Shown: positions 26,401 to 34,617, counted from the stretch's first letter. The stretch is 64,000 nt of DNA from an uncultured Lachnospiraceae bacterium (GCA_946414885.1 CAMKQH010000014.1:39924-103923), one strand, 5' to 3'. The notes: generated by a model not told the origin, from the sequence alone. Program-made: numbers and translations.

Positions 26401-27136
26401 GCTTCTCCGCTTCCTTTTCCAGTCTGGCGAGGCCTTCCTGGATCCTATCGTCCGAGAGAACGAATTCCGTTGCGGGAAAAATGCTGATGCTCTCCAGTTT
26501 TTCCACGGAGCGCTGGCTTAGCACGTCGAAGCTGCGGATGGATTCCACCTCATCTCCCCAAAGCTCGATCCGGTAAGGGTTCTCCTCCGTCAGGTCGAAG
26601 ACGTCAAGGATGCCGCCGCGAACGGAGAATTGCCCCGGTGCCTCCACCTGATAAGAGCGCTCATAGCCCATGTCCACAAGGCATCTCGTCAATGTCTTCT
26701 CTTCCAGGACGCCACCCTTGCTGATTTTTATGACATCTCTGTCAGGATTAATCATGGCCTGCGGCGCCATCAGCGCGGCGAACGTGGTCACGATGGTCGT
26801 GCTCTTCCGCTCCATCAGCCTGCGCAGGGTTTTGATCCGCTCCCGGATGAGCTGGTTGCCGTGAATGTCTGCCTGAAAGAAGATCAGATCCTTCGCGGGG
26901 TATAAAGTGACGTTCTTGTCATAAAATTTGTATTCTTCGTACAGTTCCTTCGCTTTTAAGTCACTGTAAGTAACGATGACTTTCACGCGCCAGCCATCGC
27001 TAAGTCCATAGATCATATGCAGTTTTTGGGATTGCACGCATCCGGTGAGCGCCACGGGGCCAAGGCCCTTCCGGAGCTTCTCCCGGATCTGCTCATACTC
27101 CGCCAATTCCCTTAGCGGTGCCAACATCGCCTGCAT
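23453..27136 (-). CDS. mfd: transcription-repair coupling factor Mfd
   Basis: This 1227-residue protein releases RNA polymerase stalled at lesions and recruits UvrA. The UvrB-like N-terminal region (LTGCVQSQKLHMIYGLSDG) leads to the RNA-polymerase-interacting domain (VHESYGLGIYQGIEKI near 555). The RecG-like translocase has Walker A GDVGYGKTEIAIRAA near 705, VIDEEQRFGV near 800, TATPIPRTLHMSL, and GRVGRSNRTAYAFL near 978. The C-terminal TRCF domain ends the protein. GGAGGAAGTAA precedes the ATG. It is longer than usual mainly because of a low-complexity insert at about residues 302-350 made of 11-residue repeats. It follows pth, as in many Firmicutes. Confidence 0.97.
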   Translation of the reverse strand: MQAMLAPLRELAEYEQIREKLRKGLGPVALTGCVQSQKLHMIYGLSDGWRVKVIVTYSDLKAKELYEEYKFYDKNVTLYPAKDLIFFQADIHGNQLIRERIKTLRRLMERKSTTIVTTFAALMAPQAMINPDRDVIKISKGGVLEEKTLTRCLVDMGYERSYQVEAPGQFSVRGGILDVFDLTEENPYRIELWGDEVESIRSFDVLSQRSVEKLESISIFPATEFVLSDDRIQEGLARLEKEAEKQEKKFRDQFLTEEAHRVKSLAKEFADKLELRGAVNLESYLNYFYEDTVTLPEMIERYAAGEKTGTTGANVGEKSGTTGVNISERPETAGAKETGGRKESGAGTKSAQVAYFLEEPMRVKEQAEAVELEFRESMAQRAEKGYVLPSQMKLLYSGEEAASRLPQGRIVTLAAMDNKGGYFQPSFKCDVNVRNVAPYNGSFETLVKDLKNYKKKGYRVLLLSGSRTRAQRLAQDLWDQELTAVYSDNSMREIQPGEVLTAYGHVERGFEYPLQKFVVLAETDIFGAEKKKKKRKKLYQGQKIGGFDDLKVGDYVVHESYGLGIYQGIEKISSEGISKDYVKIEYRDGGHLYIPATGLHVIQKYASSEGAKVPKLNKLGGKEWTKTKEKVRGAVAEVAKDLVELYAARQEAQGFVYGKDTVWQKEFEEMFPFEETEDQLAAIADTKADMESRKIMDRLICGDVGYGKTEIAIRAAFKAVQEGKQVAYLVPTTILAQQHYNTFAQRMKDFPVRVELLSRFRTAGEQKKTITDLKKGLVDIVIGTHRLLSADVQYKDLGLLVIDEEQRFGVAHKEKIKKLRENVDVLTLTATPIPRTLHMSLVGIRDMSVLEEAPEDRLPIQTFVCEYNEELVREAVSRELARGGQVYYVYNKVNNIAEITRRLQEMLPEANVAFAHGQMKEAELERIMYDFVSGEIDVLVSTTIIETGLDIPNVNTMIIHEPERLGLSQMYQLRGRVGRSNRTAYAFLMYRRDRMLSEVAEKRLAAIREFTDLGSGFKIAMRDLEIRGAGNLLGTTQHGHMEAVGYELYCKMLNDAVRRLKGEPTRESEGDFTTQVDLEVDAFIPPEYIVNEEQKLDIYKRIAGIESEKERDEMKDELLDRFGDIPTSANNLLRIALIRETAHKLFLTDVKGRPGQVTFTFRPDAGIDPAGIPTLLAQFKKELTFTAYGNPYLTLKYQRTGLVETDEALLLEKTESVLRAMMKCLVC
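26126..26224 (-). repeat. three 33-bp tandem repeats inside mfd
   Basis: Three in-frame 33-base units encode GEKTGTTGANV (26192-26224), GEKSGTTGVNI (26159-26191) and the diverged SERPETAGAKE (26126-26158). They lie in a linker between the N-terminal UvrB-like module and the polymerase-binding region, where length change would be tolerated. Confidence 0.8.
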
Positions 27137-27284
27137 TTACTTCCTCCACCATTTCCGTCACGAGCCTGCTCCCGCACATTATCGCTTGCCATGACTAGGT
27201 TTCATTATGCCGCTTATCGCAGTGCTTTCCCCCAGGGTATCTCTGGTCATGACCAATTCCCCTGTTCTTTAGAAAGCCTCCGGT

Positions 27285-27872
27285 TTACTTTGCCTCCGGC
27301 GCCTTCACGGATGCATTAAAAGAGTTCATGGCGGCGTCAGGGCCTTGCTCCATGATCATGCGAATGCACTCCGCGCCGCGCTTGGCCGCCTCATCGATCA
27401 GCTTCTTGTCATCGCCGGTGAAATGCCCCAGCACGTAATCCTTCATGTCATAGGCCGCAGGCTTTTCACCCACGCCCATCCGGAGCCTGATAAACTGGTC
27501 ATGCCCCAGGTGCTGGATAATGTTTTTCAGACCGTTGTGTCCGCCAGCGCTTCCCTTTTTGCGGACGCGAAGCTGTCCGGGCGGCAGGCTTACGTCATCG
27601 GAAATGATGATCAGCTCCGCCGTCTCATCGATCTTGTAAAAATCAACAAGCTCGCGAACGCTCTCACCGCTCAGGTTCATGTAGGTCATGGGCTTCGCCA
27701 AAACCACCTTTTTCCCGTCGATCATGCCCTTGCCGATCAACGCCTTGTGTTTTTTCTCCAGTATGTCGATCCCGCCAGCCTTTGCCAACTGATCCAACGT
27801 CATAAATCCAACATTGTGTCTTGTGTTTTCATATTCCCTGCCTGGATTTCCCAGGCCTACGATAATATACAT
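27285..27872 (-). CDS. pth: peptidyl-tRNA hydrolase
   Basis: The enzyme frees tRNA from dropped peptidyl-tRNA. From MYIIVGLGNPGREYENTRHN the protein has 195 residues, the standard length. Catalytic His is in NTRHNVGF, with MTYMNLSGESV, IISDDVSLPPGQLRVRKKG and GSAGGHNGLKNI all present. The frame stays open upstream to an ATG-equivalent start at 28025, adding a charged 51-residue extension (MKQWIKSILSRARSK within it). That would overlap the HD gene by 71 bases and has no better ribosome site, so I chose 27872 with modest certainty. It lies 148 bases before mfd. Confidence 0.92.
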   Translation of the reverse strand: MYIIVGLGNPGREYENTRHNVGFMTLDQLAKAGGIDILEKKHKALIGKGMIDGKKVVLAKPMTYMNLSGESVRELVDFYKIDETAELIIISDDVSLPPGQLRVRKKGSAGGHNGLKNIIQHLGHDQFIRLRMGVGEKPAAYDMKDYVLGHFTGDDKKLIDEAAKRGAECIRMIMEQGPDAAMNSFNASVKAPEAK

Positions 27873-27954
27873 ATGCCCTGTTTCAACTTCCTTTTCCTCT
27901 GTTTGGCCATTATTTTCATAGCCATTACTGCCTAGGCTTTTATCTTCTTGGCTT

Positions 27955-28548
27955 TTACTCCGCGCACGGCTTAAAATGCTCTTTATCCACTGCTTCATAA
28001 AGATCCATTCCCATCTTCTTCTCAAAATAGTCCTTCAGCGCCAGATTGGCATCCCATTTTTCCTGGTCATAATCGCCATAGCGCCGCTTAACGTCGCTCA
28101 TCCTGTCAATAATGTCCATCACGCCCTCCGCGCCGGAGATGGCATCGCAAAGCTGGATCAGCCTGTCATAATCATCCGTCTGGACTTCCTGCAACTTGGT
28201 CTTGATAAGGAGCGTCTCTTCTTCCGTCGTGTCAAAATTGCCGACGTAAGCCTCCAGCTTACCTTGGTTAAAAGAATGGGTCAGACAGATCCTGGCCGCG
28301 TCATCATATCCAAGGGACGTCATGTAGGAATACCCGTCGGAAACGTGCCCGAGATGCCTTTTCCCAAAGCGCCTGCCAATGTCATGCAACAGCCCCAGCA
28401 CGTAAGCCTTCTCGGCGTCCATGCCGCAGCGGGCCGCAATGCATTCCGCGCAATGTGCGACCGTGCGGCTGTGATCTCCCCACAGGCCGGGATTCCTAGG
28501 CTCCGCCTCCCTTAATAATTCTATGGCTTCTTCTCTTGTTGGATACAT
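27955..28548 (-). CDS. HD-domain phosphohydrolase-like protein
   Basis: This 197-residue soluble protein has the HD signature: His in WGDHSRTVAHC, the doublet in LGLLHDIGRRFG near residue 54, HVSDGYSYM, and CDAISGAEGVMD near 136. These supply the metal-binding His/Asp set, so it is likely a metal-dependent phosphohydrolase, probably acting on a nucleotide; the substrate is not known. AGGAGGTTCAA precedes the ATG. It sits between the broken gene and pth in one minus-strand run. Confidence 0.8.
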   Translation of the reverse strand: MYPTREEAIELLREAEPRNPGLWGDHSRTVAHCAECIAARCGMDAEKAYVLGLLHDIGRRFGKRHLGHVSDGYSYMTSLGYDDAARICLTHSFNQGKLEAYVGNFDTTEEETLLIKTKLQEVQTDDYDRLIQLCDAISGAEGVMDIIDRMSDVKRRYGDYDQEKWDANLALKDYFEKKMGMDLYEAVDKEHFKPCAE

Positions 28549-28560
28549 TTGAACCTCCTG

Positions 28561-29070
28561 CTATCCCTTTATCATATCCATAAAAAACGATGGATCCGCT
28601 CCTGGTTTACATATATTCGTTACGTCCTGAATGAAATATCCCCGTTCCTTCCAATATCCTGCCAGCTCTTCTTCATCGGCAAACAATAGTTCTTTCCCAT
28701 AATTGGGCTTGCCTGACTGCGGAGTAAGTTCCAAATAAATCACCCTGGATGATGATTCAAACGTTAATATGGAATGTACTTTCTTTTTTTCCACTTGACA
28801 TATCATCCATATTTTGCTTCCAATGCCCTGCTGATCCAATATGTCTTTCATAACCAGCACGGCATCCAAACACGTTGCAACCTTTTCCCTCTTTGTTACC
28901 TCAGGTAATTAAATGCGGTACTCCGTCGTAAGCAATCTTGCGAATTCTTCATCAAATCCCAAAGACGCGTTAGGAACAATTCTTCTGTTATTCAGACAGA
29001 AACCATATGAATATCCATTCTCCAGTAACTCACCTTTTAAGAGTTGGCATATTTCTGCTATTTTTTCCAT
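28561..29070 (-). pseudogene. gene interrupted by an in-frame TAA
   Basis: From the ATG at 29070 (MEKIAEICQLLKGELLENG) the frame runs to a TAA at 28909-28911 and continues without another break or shift to 28561. The two halves are in the same frame, and there is no ATG just after the stop; the first possible restart is a TTG at 28869. Past the stop the sequence reads like one domain: REKVATCLDAVLVMKDILD, a Cys-containing helix; VHSILTFESSS; IYLELTPQSGK. The Cys/His/Glu order resembles a transglutaminase-like fold, but that is tentative. A single C-to-T change (CAA or CAG to a stop) would explain it. It abuts the 52-bp repeat array. Confidence 0.6.
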
Positions 29071-29078
29071 CCTCCCGT

Positions 29079-29433
29079 CTTTCCACTTGCCTGGATTCCA
29101 TTTTTCCCTCTCAGGCAAGTATTTCCTCGTCTTTCCACTTGCCTGGATTCCATTTTTCCCTCTCAGGCAAGTATTTCCTCGTCTTTCCACTTGCCTGGAT
29201 TCCATTTTTCCTTCTCAGGCAAGTATTTCCCCGCCTTTCCACTTGCCTGGACTGCCATTTTTGCCTCTCAGGCAAGTATTTCCCCGTCTTTCCACTTGCC
29301 TGGATTCCGTTTTTCCCTCTCAGGCAAGTATTTTCTCGTCTTTCCACTTGCCTGGATTCCGTTTTTCCCTCTCAGGCAAGTATTTCCTCGCCTTTCCACT
29401 TGCCTGGATTCCATTTTTTCCTCTCAGGCAAGT
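29079..29433. repeat. seven tandem 52-bp hairpin repeats
   Basis: Units start at 29079, 29131, 29183, 29235 (53 bp), 29288, 29340 and 29392 (the last partial). Each carries ACTTGCCTG and CAGGCAAGT, a perfect 9-bp inverted repeat around an 18-base loop; the arms are invariant while the loop and linker vary. There are no unique spacers, so this is not CRISPR. Because 52 is not a multiple of three, the long open frames across it on both strands are a product of the repeat, not likely genes. Confidence 0.9.
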
Positions 29434-29472
29434 GGAATTGTCTTGGAAATTCTGTCCCATTTGTAAAAATCC

Positions 29473-29650
29473 ATTTTGGACAGTTAGTCATGACAGAAAT
29501 TTGCTGTCTAAATAGCAATAACCAAAAGGAGCCAGTTGTAAAACGCTGTCTGTATGTCCAAAATCAAACGCGGACAGTTAATTTCCTAATAATTTCACTG
29601 TCTAAACGCCAAATTCGAAAATGCGGCAGTGACAGTCCGCCACCTGTCGC
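29473..29650. other. intergenic region rich in GACA/TGTC palindromes
   Basis: Between the repeat array and the spoVG terminator I find no gene. The stretch has ATTTTGGACA (29473-29482) inverted at 29555-29564, a small GACAG/CTGTC stem (29492-29508), and further GGACAG, CTGTCTAAA and GACAGTCC copies up to about 29650. This suggests a folded RNA or a regulator-binding cluster. Between 29650 and 29760 I see nothing definite. Confidence 0.4.
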
Positions 29651-29763
29651 CTCGCCAAGCTCCAATTGAGACGCCCAAAAGGCTTAGGCAAACCCCTCTT
29701 CGCATGTTTGCGTCATGATTATCCAAACATCAAAATGACCATATTATTATACCAATTATTTCA

Positions 29764-29803
29764 TAAAAAAAGCAAGAGGAGAACGGTTATCGTCTCCCCT
29801 TGC
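29764..29803 (-). terminator. terminator of spoVG
   Basis: On the minus strand, GCAAGGGGAGA pairs with TCTCCTCTTGC (plus-strand arms 29772-29782 and 29793-29803, one G-T pair) and a run of seven T follows. It is about 150 bases after the spoVG stop. Confidence 0.85.
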
Positions 29804-29949
29804 CTCATAATTCAATCATTTCCAGAACAAATCCCATTGGCGTAGCCTACTTCCCGCAACGCACTTTCCGCGGTACGTTCTCCGCAACACACATTCCATG
29901 GCATGCGTTCCCTTTGTACAAACATGGGCCGGGCGGCACCCGTGACCCA

Positions 29950-30231
29950 TTATTCAGCGTCAACGGTGTCGGGCTCTAAGAGTGCCTGCTCATACTTTTC
30001 CATGATGATCTTCTGGATGCTGTCTCTGGTGGCAGAATTGATGGGATGGGCAATGTCGCGATATTCGCCGTCCGTCGCCTTCTTGCTGGGCATGGCGATA
30101 AACAAGCCCTTCTCTCCTTCGATCACCTTGATGTCGTGAACAACGAAAACATTGTCAATGGTAATGGAAACGATGGCCTTCATCTTTCCTTCCTTTGATA
30201 ATTTGCGAACCCGTACGTCTGTTATCTGCAT
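29950..30231 (-). CDS. spoVG: SpoVG, septation/RNA-binding regulator
   Basis: This protein of 93 residues begins at [19 protein letters not shown], chosen because AAGGAGGG lies eight bases upstream and family members start this way. A frame extension to 30282 exists but has no support. [20 protein letters not shown] and [17 protein letters not shown] are the family's conserved core. SpoVG is a small nucleic-acid-binding protein affecting sporulation, septation and surface polysaccharide genes in Firmicutes. It lies 73 bases after glgD and may be cotranscribed with the glycogen genes. Confidence 0.95.
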   Translation of the reverse strand: MQITDVRVRKLSKEGKMKAIVSITIDNVFVVHDIKVIEGEKGLFIAMPSKKATDGEYRDIAHPINSATRDSIQKIIMEKYEQALLEPDTVDAE

Positions 30232-30304
30232 GTTATTGCCCTCCTTGTCTATGTCTGTCCCCTCTTTGGCAAGCGTCATCATTGGGCGACGCCCTGCCTA
30301 ATGA

Positions 30305-31423
30305 TTAGATCACGTATCTTTCATTCTTTTCCAATACGATCTCAATTCCATTCTCGCCCACGTATCTGGAATCTGCCTTGATGGTGCCATGGCTCTCCAC
30401 GATGCAGTTTTCAATGTAGGAATTGTCCCCAATGTACACGTCGTTGAGGATAATGGAATTCTTGATCACGCAATTGTTTCCAATATAGCTCTTCTTGAAG
30501 ATCACGGAATTCTCAACCACGCCATTGATGATGCAGCCGCTGGTGATCAGGCTGTTCTTTACGTTGGCACCCATGTTGTACTTCGCGGGCGGAAGGTCGT
30601 CCACCTTGGAGTAAATGTCGGGGTACTGCTTGAAGAAGTAGTCCCGTACCTCAGGCTTTAAGAATTCCATGTTGGTGTTGAAGTAATCGTCTACGGAGGC
30701 GATGTTGCGCCAGTAATCCGTCATCATGTAACCAACGATCCTCTTCACGCCCTTGTAACGCACCAGGATGTCACGCACGAAATCGTAGTTACCTTCCTCG
30801 GCACATTTCTCGATAAGCTCGATCAAGAGACGTCTGCGGATCACGTAGATACCGCAGGAAATTATGTGGCTCTTTGCCTGAATGGGTTTCTCCTCGAACT
30901 CTTCGATCACGCTGTCCTCGTTCAAGCGAACGGTTCCGTAACGCTCCACGCAAACGTCGTTGGGCATCTCCCTACAAACGACAGTAATGTCAGCTTTCTT
31001 ATCGATATGGAATTCAAGCACCTTGCCAAAGTCCATCTTGTAGATGCAGTCGCCGGAAGCAATCACTACGTAAGGCTCATGGCTGTTCTTTAAGAAATTC
31101 AGGTTCTGATAAATGGCATCTGCGGTACCGCGATACCAATTGCTGTTGGAGGCCGTTACCACGGGGGTCCTGACTTCCAGTCCACCCTGCTTACGACCGA
31201 AATCCCACCATTTGGAGGAATTCAAATGTTCGTTCAAACTTCTTGCATTGTATTGCGTGAGCACTGCCACCTTCTGGATGTGGGAGTTGGACATGTTGCT
31301 CAGGGTAAAGTCAATGCTTCGATAACTTCCCGCCACGGGCATCGCACAGATGGCGCGCTTCTGGGATAATTCTCTCATTCTGCGATTGTTACCGCCTGCC
31401 AAAATAATACCTATTGCTCTCAC
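30305..31423 (-). CDS. glgD: GlgD, non-catalytic ADP-glucose pyrophosphorylase subunit
   Basis: This 372-residue nucleotidyltransferase-like protein has a C-terminal left-handed beta-helix (NSIILNDVYIGDNSYIENC). The N-terminus MRAIGIILAGGNNRRMRELS replaces the glycine-rich GGxGxRL loop of active enzymes with GGNNRRM, as in GlgD subunits of Firmicutes, which modulate GlgC rather than catalyse. It starts with GTG, sharing one base with the glgC stop (TAGTG), so the two are coupled. The pair makes ADP-glucose for glycogen. Confidence 0.95.
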   Translation of the reverse strand: MRAIGIILAGGNNRRMRELSQKRAICAMPVAGSYRSIDFTLSNMSNSHIQKVAVLTQYNARSLNEHLNSSKWWDFGRKQGGLEVRTPVVTASNSNWYRGTADAIYQNLNFLKNSHEPYVVIASGDCIYKMDFGKVLEFHIDKKADITVVCREMPNDVCVERYGTVRLNEDSVIEEFEEKPIQAKSHIISCGIYVIRRRLLIELIEKCAEEGNYDFVRDILVRYKGVKRIVGYMMTDYWRNIASVDDYFNTNMEFLKPEVRDYFFKQYPDIYSKVDDLPPAKYNMGANVKNSLITSGCIINGVVENSVIFKKSYIGNNCVIKNSIILNDVYIGDNSYIENCIVESHGTIKADSRYVGENGIEIVLEKNERYVI

Positions 31424-32694
31424 TATTCTTCACCTGCCTTAATCAAAGTTTTGCCGCTTGCAAGATAGGAATTTTCATAATCAGCAGCCGTTGTAGCGCC
31501 AAAGATCACGGAGTTCTTACCCACGGTGATGCCGTCAGGGATCACGCTCTTCTCACCGATGGTGACGATGCCCTGGTTATAAATGTGAGGCGCCGTCTCA
31601 TTGGGTGCTTCATCGCCAATGCCAAGCCTTACGCCATTTCCAATCTCAGCATTCTCCGCTATGATGGCCTTATGCATCTCGCAATTCTCACCGATCTTGG
31701 TGTGGTTCATGATGATGGAATCCCGGACAACCGAGCCCGCGCCAATGGTGACGCCGCAACCGATGACGGAATTGTATACCTCACCGTAAACCTCGGTTCC
31801 CTCGCCGATGATGCTTCTCTCAACCTTACTGTTTGCTGCCAGGTACTGAGGCGGCTGGATCTCGCTCTTGGTATAGATCTTCCAGTACTCCTCATACAGG
31901 TTGAACTCGGGAACGATGTCGATGAGCTCCATGTTGGCCTCCCAATAGGAGCTTAAGGTTCCAACGTCCTTCCAATAGCCCGTGAATTCATAAGCGTACA
32001 GAGGCGCTCCGTTCTCATGACAATACGGGATCACGTGCTTACCGAAATCCAGTGCCGGCTGATCTGCGTTCTTGATCAAGGCTTCCTTTAAGGTCTTCCA
32101 GTTGAAGATGTAGATGCCCATGCTGGCCAGATTACTTCTGGGGTTCGCAGGCTTCTCCTCAAAGTCGGTGATGCGCTTTTGATCATCCGTGATCATAATA
32201 CCAAAACGGCTTGCCTCCTCCCAGGGAACGGGCATAACGGCGATCGTCACCTCGGCATTGTTCGCCTTGTGGAACTCCAGCATCACTTCGTAATCCATCT
32301 TATATATGTGGTCACCGGAAAGGATCAATACGTACTCCGGATTGAAACTTTCCATGTATTCCAGGTTTTGATAAATGGCATTTGCAGTACCCGTGTACCA
32401 TTCGCTGTTCGTGCTCTTCTCATACGGAGGAAGCACGGTCACGCCACCGATGTTCCTGTCCAAGTCCCAGGGAATACCAATGCCAATGTGCGTATTCAGC
32501 CTAAGGGGCTGATACTGCGTAAGGACACCCACCGTGTCCACGCCCGAATTGATACAGTTTGACAAAGGAAAATCAATGATGCGATATTTCCCCCCGAATG
32601 CTACGGCAGGTTTTGCAACCTTTGACGTCAGCACGCCAAGTCTGCTTCCCTGTCCTCCAGCCAACAACATGGCTATCATTTCTTTCTTGATCAT
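31423..32694 (-). CDS. glgC: glucose-1-phosphate adenylyltransferase GlgC
   Basis: This 423-residue catalytic subunit converts glucose-1-phosphate and ATP to ADP-glucose, the committed step of glycogen synthesis. It carries [14 protein letters not shown] and [19 protein letters not shown] (nucleotide and activator sites), [12 protein letters not shown] (catalytic Asp) and FEEKPANP (glucose-1-phosphate site). The C-terminal hexapeptide-repeat helix follows. AGAGGTGATGAC precedes the ATG, and a promoter lies at 32767-32795. Expression may be influenced by the short ATCCCC/GGGGAT hairpin in the leader at 32726-32741. Confidence 0.97.
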   Translation of the reverse strand: MIKKEMIAMLLAGGQGSRLGVLTSKVAKPAVAFGGKYRIIDFPLSNCINSGVDTVGVLTQYQPLRLNTHIGIGIPWDLDRNIGGVTVLPPYEKSTNSEWYTGTANAIYQNLEYMESFNPEYVLILSGDHIYKMDYEVMLEFHKANNAEVTIAVMPVPWEEASRFGIMITDDQKRITDFEEKPANPRSNLASMGIYIFNWKTLKEALIKNADQPALDFGKHVIPYCHENGAPLYAYEFTGYWKDVGTLSSYWEANMELIDIVPEFNLYEEYWKIYTKSEIQPPQYLAANSKVERSIIGEGTEVYGEVYNSVIGCGVTIGAGSVVRDSIIMNHTKIGENCEMHKAIIAENAEIGNGVRLGIGDEAPNETAPHIYNQGIVTIGEKSVIPDGITVGKNSVIFGATTAADYENSYLASGKTLIKAGEE

Positions 32695-32766
32695 GTCATC
32701 ACCTCTTCCAGCCTATTGAGCAGAAATCCCCAAAAGGGGATAAAAAGTTTATTCTACTCTTTGTCC

Positions 32767-32795
32767 ATTATAGCACAGTGTTTTGTGAAAGTGAA
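32767..32795 (-). promoter_or_regulatory. promoter of glgC-glgD(-spoVG)
   Basis: On the minus strand, -35 TTCACT (32790-32795), 17 bases, -10 TATAAT (32767-32772). The leader between it and the start at 32694 holds a perfect 6-bp hairpin (32726-32741). The rest of the 340-base gap to murC is very AT-rich and shows nothing else but the murC promoter. Confidence 0.65.
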
Positions 32796-32963
32796 TAAGA
32801 AATTGCAATTTTTTTCCACTTTTTTCAACTTTTTTAACGAAATTATTTTATTTTTCCCTCAATTTTGTTGGAAGCTTTGTAAATATCCGTCACTTTTTCG
32901 AAATATCACACATTTTTTATCGACAAATTCACCAAATGGGTTTACCGCTTTTTGAAATTGTAT

Positions 32964-32992
32964 TTGTTTTTTTAACGCACATTGATTATAAT
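32964..32992 (+). promoter_or_regulatory. promoter of murC
   Basis: -35 TTGTTT (32964-32969), a 17-base spacer and a consensus -10 TATAAT (32987-32992) end 42 bases before the murC ATG. Confidence 0.75.
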
Positions 32993-33034
32993 AGGATAGA
33001 ATTCTTACTTTGAAAGTTTGAAAGGAATCATGCC

Positions 33035-34450
33035 ATGTATCAGATTGATTTTCATCATCCCGTCTCCATTTATTTTGTCGGCATTGGCGGCGTCAGCATG
33101 AGCGGCCTTGCGGAAATCTTGGCAAATGCGGGATTTCGCGTGTCCGGCTCCGACCGCGCCCCCAGCGATCTCTGCACGCATCTGGAGCAGCTCGGGATCA
33201 AGGTTTTTTACGGACAGAAAAAAGAAAATATCACAAATGACATAGACGTGGCCGTCCTGACGGCGGCCATCCGCCCAGACAATCCGGAGTACGTGGCACT
33301 TCAAGAGGCGGGAATCCCCATGCTGACCAGAGGACAGCTCCTCGGACAGCTCATGAAAAACTATCAGATGCCCGTGGCCGTCAGCGGCACGCACGGCAAG
33401 ACCACCACGACTTCCATGATCAGCGAGATCCTGCTGGAGGCAGGCACGGATCCCACGCTCAGCATCGGAGGCATTTATCCCAGGATCCACGGCAATACGC
33501 GCGTTGGCGGAAAAGATTTCTTTGTTTTGGAAGCATGTGAATACACCAATTCCTTCCTTAGTTTCTTCCCGAAGATCAGCGTCATCCTGAACGTGGAAGC
33601 GGATCATCTGGATTTCTTTAAGGATCTGGCGGACATCCGCCATTCCTTCCGGAAATTTGCAGAGCTTTTGCCGGCAGACGGCGCGCTTGTCATTAATTCC
33701 GAGATTGATAACGTAAATGAGATCGCGGGGGGCCTTGCATGTCCCGTCATCACCTACCGCGGCTATCATGAAACTGCTGCAGGCGCTGCCACTCCGGAGG
33801 CTTCCGCTGATTATTATGCAAAGGACGTAAGCTTTAACGCTGCCGGATGTGCAAGCTTTACCGCATGTTGTTCCAAGAAGCCGGACCGCAAGATCTCTCT
33901 GAGTGCCCCCGGCGCGCACAACGTTGGGAATGCCCTCGCCGCCATTGCCGTGGCAGATCTTCTGGACGTGGAAGATTCCAAAATTGCCAGCGCGCTGCAT
34001 TCCTATTCCGGTACTGACAGACGCTTCGAGCACAAGGGAAGCTTTCACGGCGTGACCGTCATTGATGACTATGCGCATCATCCGACGGAAATCCGCGCGA
34101 CGCTCTCTACTGCGCAAAAGGTGAAAACGGGAACGCTTTGGTGCGTATTCCAGCCCCACACGTATTCCCGCACAAAATCCTTTATGAAGGACTTCGCAAA
34201 GGCACTTGCCCTGGCCGACAAGGTGGTACTTGCCGACATTTATGCAGCCCGTGAGACCGACAATCTGGGAATCTCCTCGGAAACTCTGCAAAAGGAAATC
34301 CAGGCCCTCGGAAAGGAATGTCACTATTTTCCTTCCTTCGAGAAGATTGAGAAATTTCTCTTAGAAAATTGCACAAAGGATGACACGTTGATAACTATGG
34401 GGGCGGGAGACGTCTATAAAATCGGGGAATCCTTGGTCAGAATAGAATAA
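33035..34450 (+). CDS. murC: UDP-N-acetylmuramate-L-alanine ligase MurC
   Basis: This 471-residue enzyme adds L-alanine to UDP-MurNAc in peptidoglycan synthesis, in the cytoplasm. The N-terminal Rossmann part reads YFVGIGGVSMSGLAEIL. The ATP loop SGTHGKTTTTSM lies near residue 118, LEACEYTNSFL (metal/ATP Glu) near 168, NVEADHLDFF follows, and the C-terminal domain has DDYAHHPTEIRATL. GAAAGGAATC precedes the ATG. It is the first plus-strand gene after the divergent glgC and is followed by a terminator. Confidence 0.97.
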   Translation: MYQIDFHHPVSIYFVGIGGVSMSGLAEILANAGFRVSGSDRAPSDLCTHLEQLGIKVFYGQKKENITNDIDVAVLTAAIRPDNPEYVALQEAGIPMLTRGQLLGQLMKNYQMPVAVSGTHGKTTTTSMISEILLEAGTDPTLSIGGIYPRIHGNTRVGGKDFFVLEACEYTNSFLSFFPKISVILNVEADHLDFFKDLADIRHSFRKFAELLPADGALVINSEIDNVNEIAGGLACPVITYRGYHETAAGAATPEASADYYAKDVSFNAAGCASFTACCSKKPDRKISLSAPGAHNVGNALAAIAVADLLDVEDSKIASALHSYSGTDRRFEHKGSFHGVTVIDDYAHHPTEIRATLSTAQKVKTGTLWCVFQPHTYSRTKSFMKDFAKALALADKVVLADIYAARETDNLGISSETLQKEIQALGKECHYFPSFEKIEKFLLENCTKDDTLITMGAGDVYKIGESLVRIE

Positions 34451-34456
34451 TCCACG

Positions 34457-34617
34457 TTATCCACAAATCTCGACAAAGTTTTTACCCGTCGGGTTTGTGG
34501 ATATTTCTTTTTTCAACGTGGAAAACTCCTTTCTGTTCCATGTCCTTGCCATCCTTGTTTTTCCGCGATTTTTAAATAACCTCTCCGACGTTATCCACGT
34601 ATCCCGTTTTATCCACG
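34457..34617 (+). promoter_or_regulatory. cluster of DnaA-box-like 9-mers
   Basis: TTATCCACA (34457-34465) is a perfect DnaA box, and TTATCCACG occurs at 34591-34599 and 34609-34617. They lie in the 329-base gap before the genes for a DnaD-like protein and a DnaI-like helicase loader. One box also forms part of the murC terminator stem. The rest of the gap to 34779 shows a possible -10 TATACT at 34687 and little else. Confidence 0.4.
34459..34513 (+). terminator. terminator of murC
   Basis: ATCCACAAA (34459-34467) pairs perfectly with TTTGTGGAT (34494-34502) and is followed by ATTTCTTTTTT. The loop is long (26 bases) but contains a small GACAAAG/GGGTT-rich region. It lies just after the murC stop. 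Confidence 0.6.

Noticed and set aside
25463..26521. 352-codon plus-strand open frame
   Set aside because: Antisense to mfd, with no recognisable protein features.
28909..29205. 98-codon version of the broken gene starting inside the repeat array
   Set aside because: The first 45 codons are repeat-derived; the ATG at 29070 has a better context and begins the non-repetitive part.
29079..29433. Possible CRISPR array
   Set aside because: Units follow each other directly with no unique spacers, and no cas genes are present.
28913..29669. Plus-strand open frames of 140-220 codons with repeated peptide units
   Set aside because: They are produced by the 52-bp repeats, which stay open in several frames on both strands. 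There is no ribosome site or family match, and the unit length is not a multiple of three.
33005..34324. 439-codon minus-strand open frame
   Set aside because: It is fully antisense to murC, whose motifs are complete; it reflects the codon composition of the real gene.
34457..34617. Chromosomal replication origin
   Set aside because: Only three DnaA boxes, no AT-rich unwinding region with repeats, and no dnaA, dnaN, rpmH or gyrase genes nearby.
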